Notes under the pieces: model-generated
The model's input: only the letters and a program-made list of their open reading frames with translations
What the model was told of the DNA's origin: nothing
The model's database searches: none
Translations under genes and position numbers: made by a program
Shown here: positions 32,494 through 32,529 of the stretch, piece after piece
Position numbering within the stretch: the stretch's first letter is position 1
Layout of the letters: each line of letters opens with the position of its first letter
Source: Candidatus Bacteroides merdavium
GTDB taxonomy: Bacteria > Bacteroidota > Bacteroidia > Bacteroidales > Bacteroidaceae
Direction: 5' to 3'
Assembly: GCA_019116805.1 (NCBI GenBank)
Contig: DXAV01000021.1
Coordinates: 1-32,529, forward strand
DNA: 32,529 bases

Positions 32494-32529
32494 GGGTGGG
32501 CAAGCTACTTATATCGCGCCGCTACAACC

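Overview
The window reads as a chromosomal segment of a gut-type Bacteroidales bacterium (Bacteroides/Phocaeicola-like). Support: promoters with the Bacteroides -7 box TAnnTTTG (several with TTTG 19-20 bases upstream), few Shine-Dalgarno sites, a NigD-like lipoprotein, a Bacteroides-style pectate lyase lipoprotein, bifunctional HisB, long-form HisG, and a tRNA without encoded CCA. No transposase, integrase, rRNA or CRISPR array was seen.

Layout. 1-4904, minus strand: histidine operon hisG-hisD-hisC-hisB behind a complete attenuation leader (promoter, 15-residue leader peptide with five consecutive His codons, intrinsic terminator). 4984-9884: an AraC-type regulator divergent from a TolC / EmrA-like / MFS tripartite efflux operon. 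9898-11109: hotdog thioesterase and DUF2490 barrel. 11110-11641: gene-free stretch with two tandem arrays of short palindromic units. 11642-16273: Pif1/RecD-like helicase with HRDC domain, DsbD-type reductase and a Dabb protein. 16377-18411: uridine kinase and an MltF-like lytic transglycosylase. 18430-23187: NigD-like lipoprotein, Yip1-family protein, SmpB and a MetH lacking its reactivation domain. 23336-25555: DUF4375 (DMP19-like) protein divergent from a pectate lyase. 25766-27490: a NifU/IscU-like protein and a GGGtGRT protein, with a highly expressed look.

27541-30199 is the most accessory-looking part. It holds a 137-base nested rod-like hairpin, a small HTH regulator, a visibly A+T-rich cassette (88-residue membrane protein, strong internal terminator, DUF6232-like membrane protein, patatin-like lipase) and a six-unit array of 22-23 base palindromic repeats. 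The window ends with a B12-binding radical SAM protein (DUF4080 type), a convergent Ogt alkyltransferase, and tRNA-Thr(TGT).

The observations that ordinary annotation does not cover are: (1) three arrays of unrelated sequence but shared design, in tandem units of 21-23 bases, most with their own dyad and with arms that change in a compensating way; (2) the rod-like structured element at 27612-27748; (3) the membrane/patatin cassette whose downstream genes lie just past a strong terminator with no visible promoter of their own. All calls come from reading the sequence; no database search or folding program was run.
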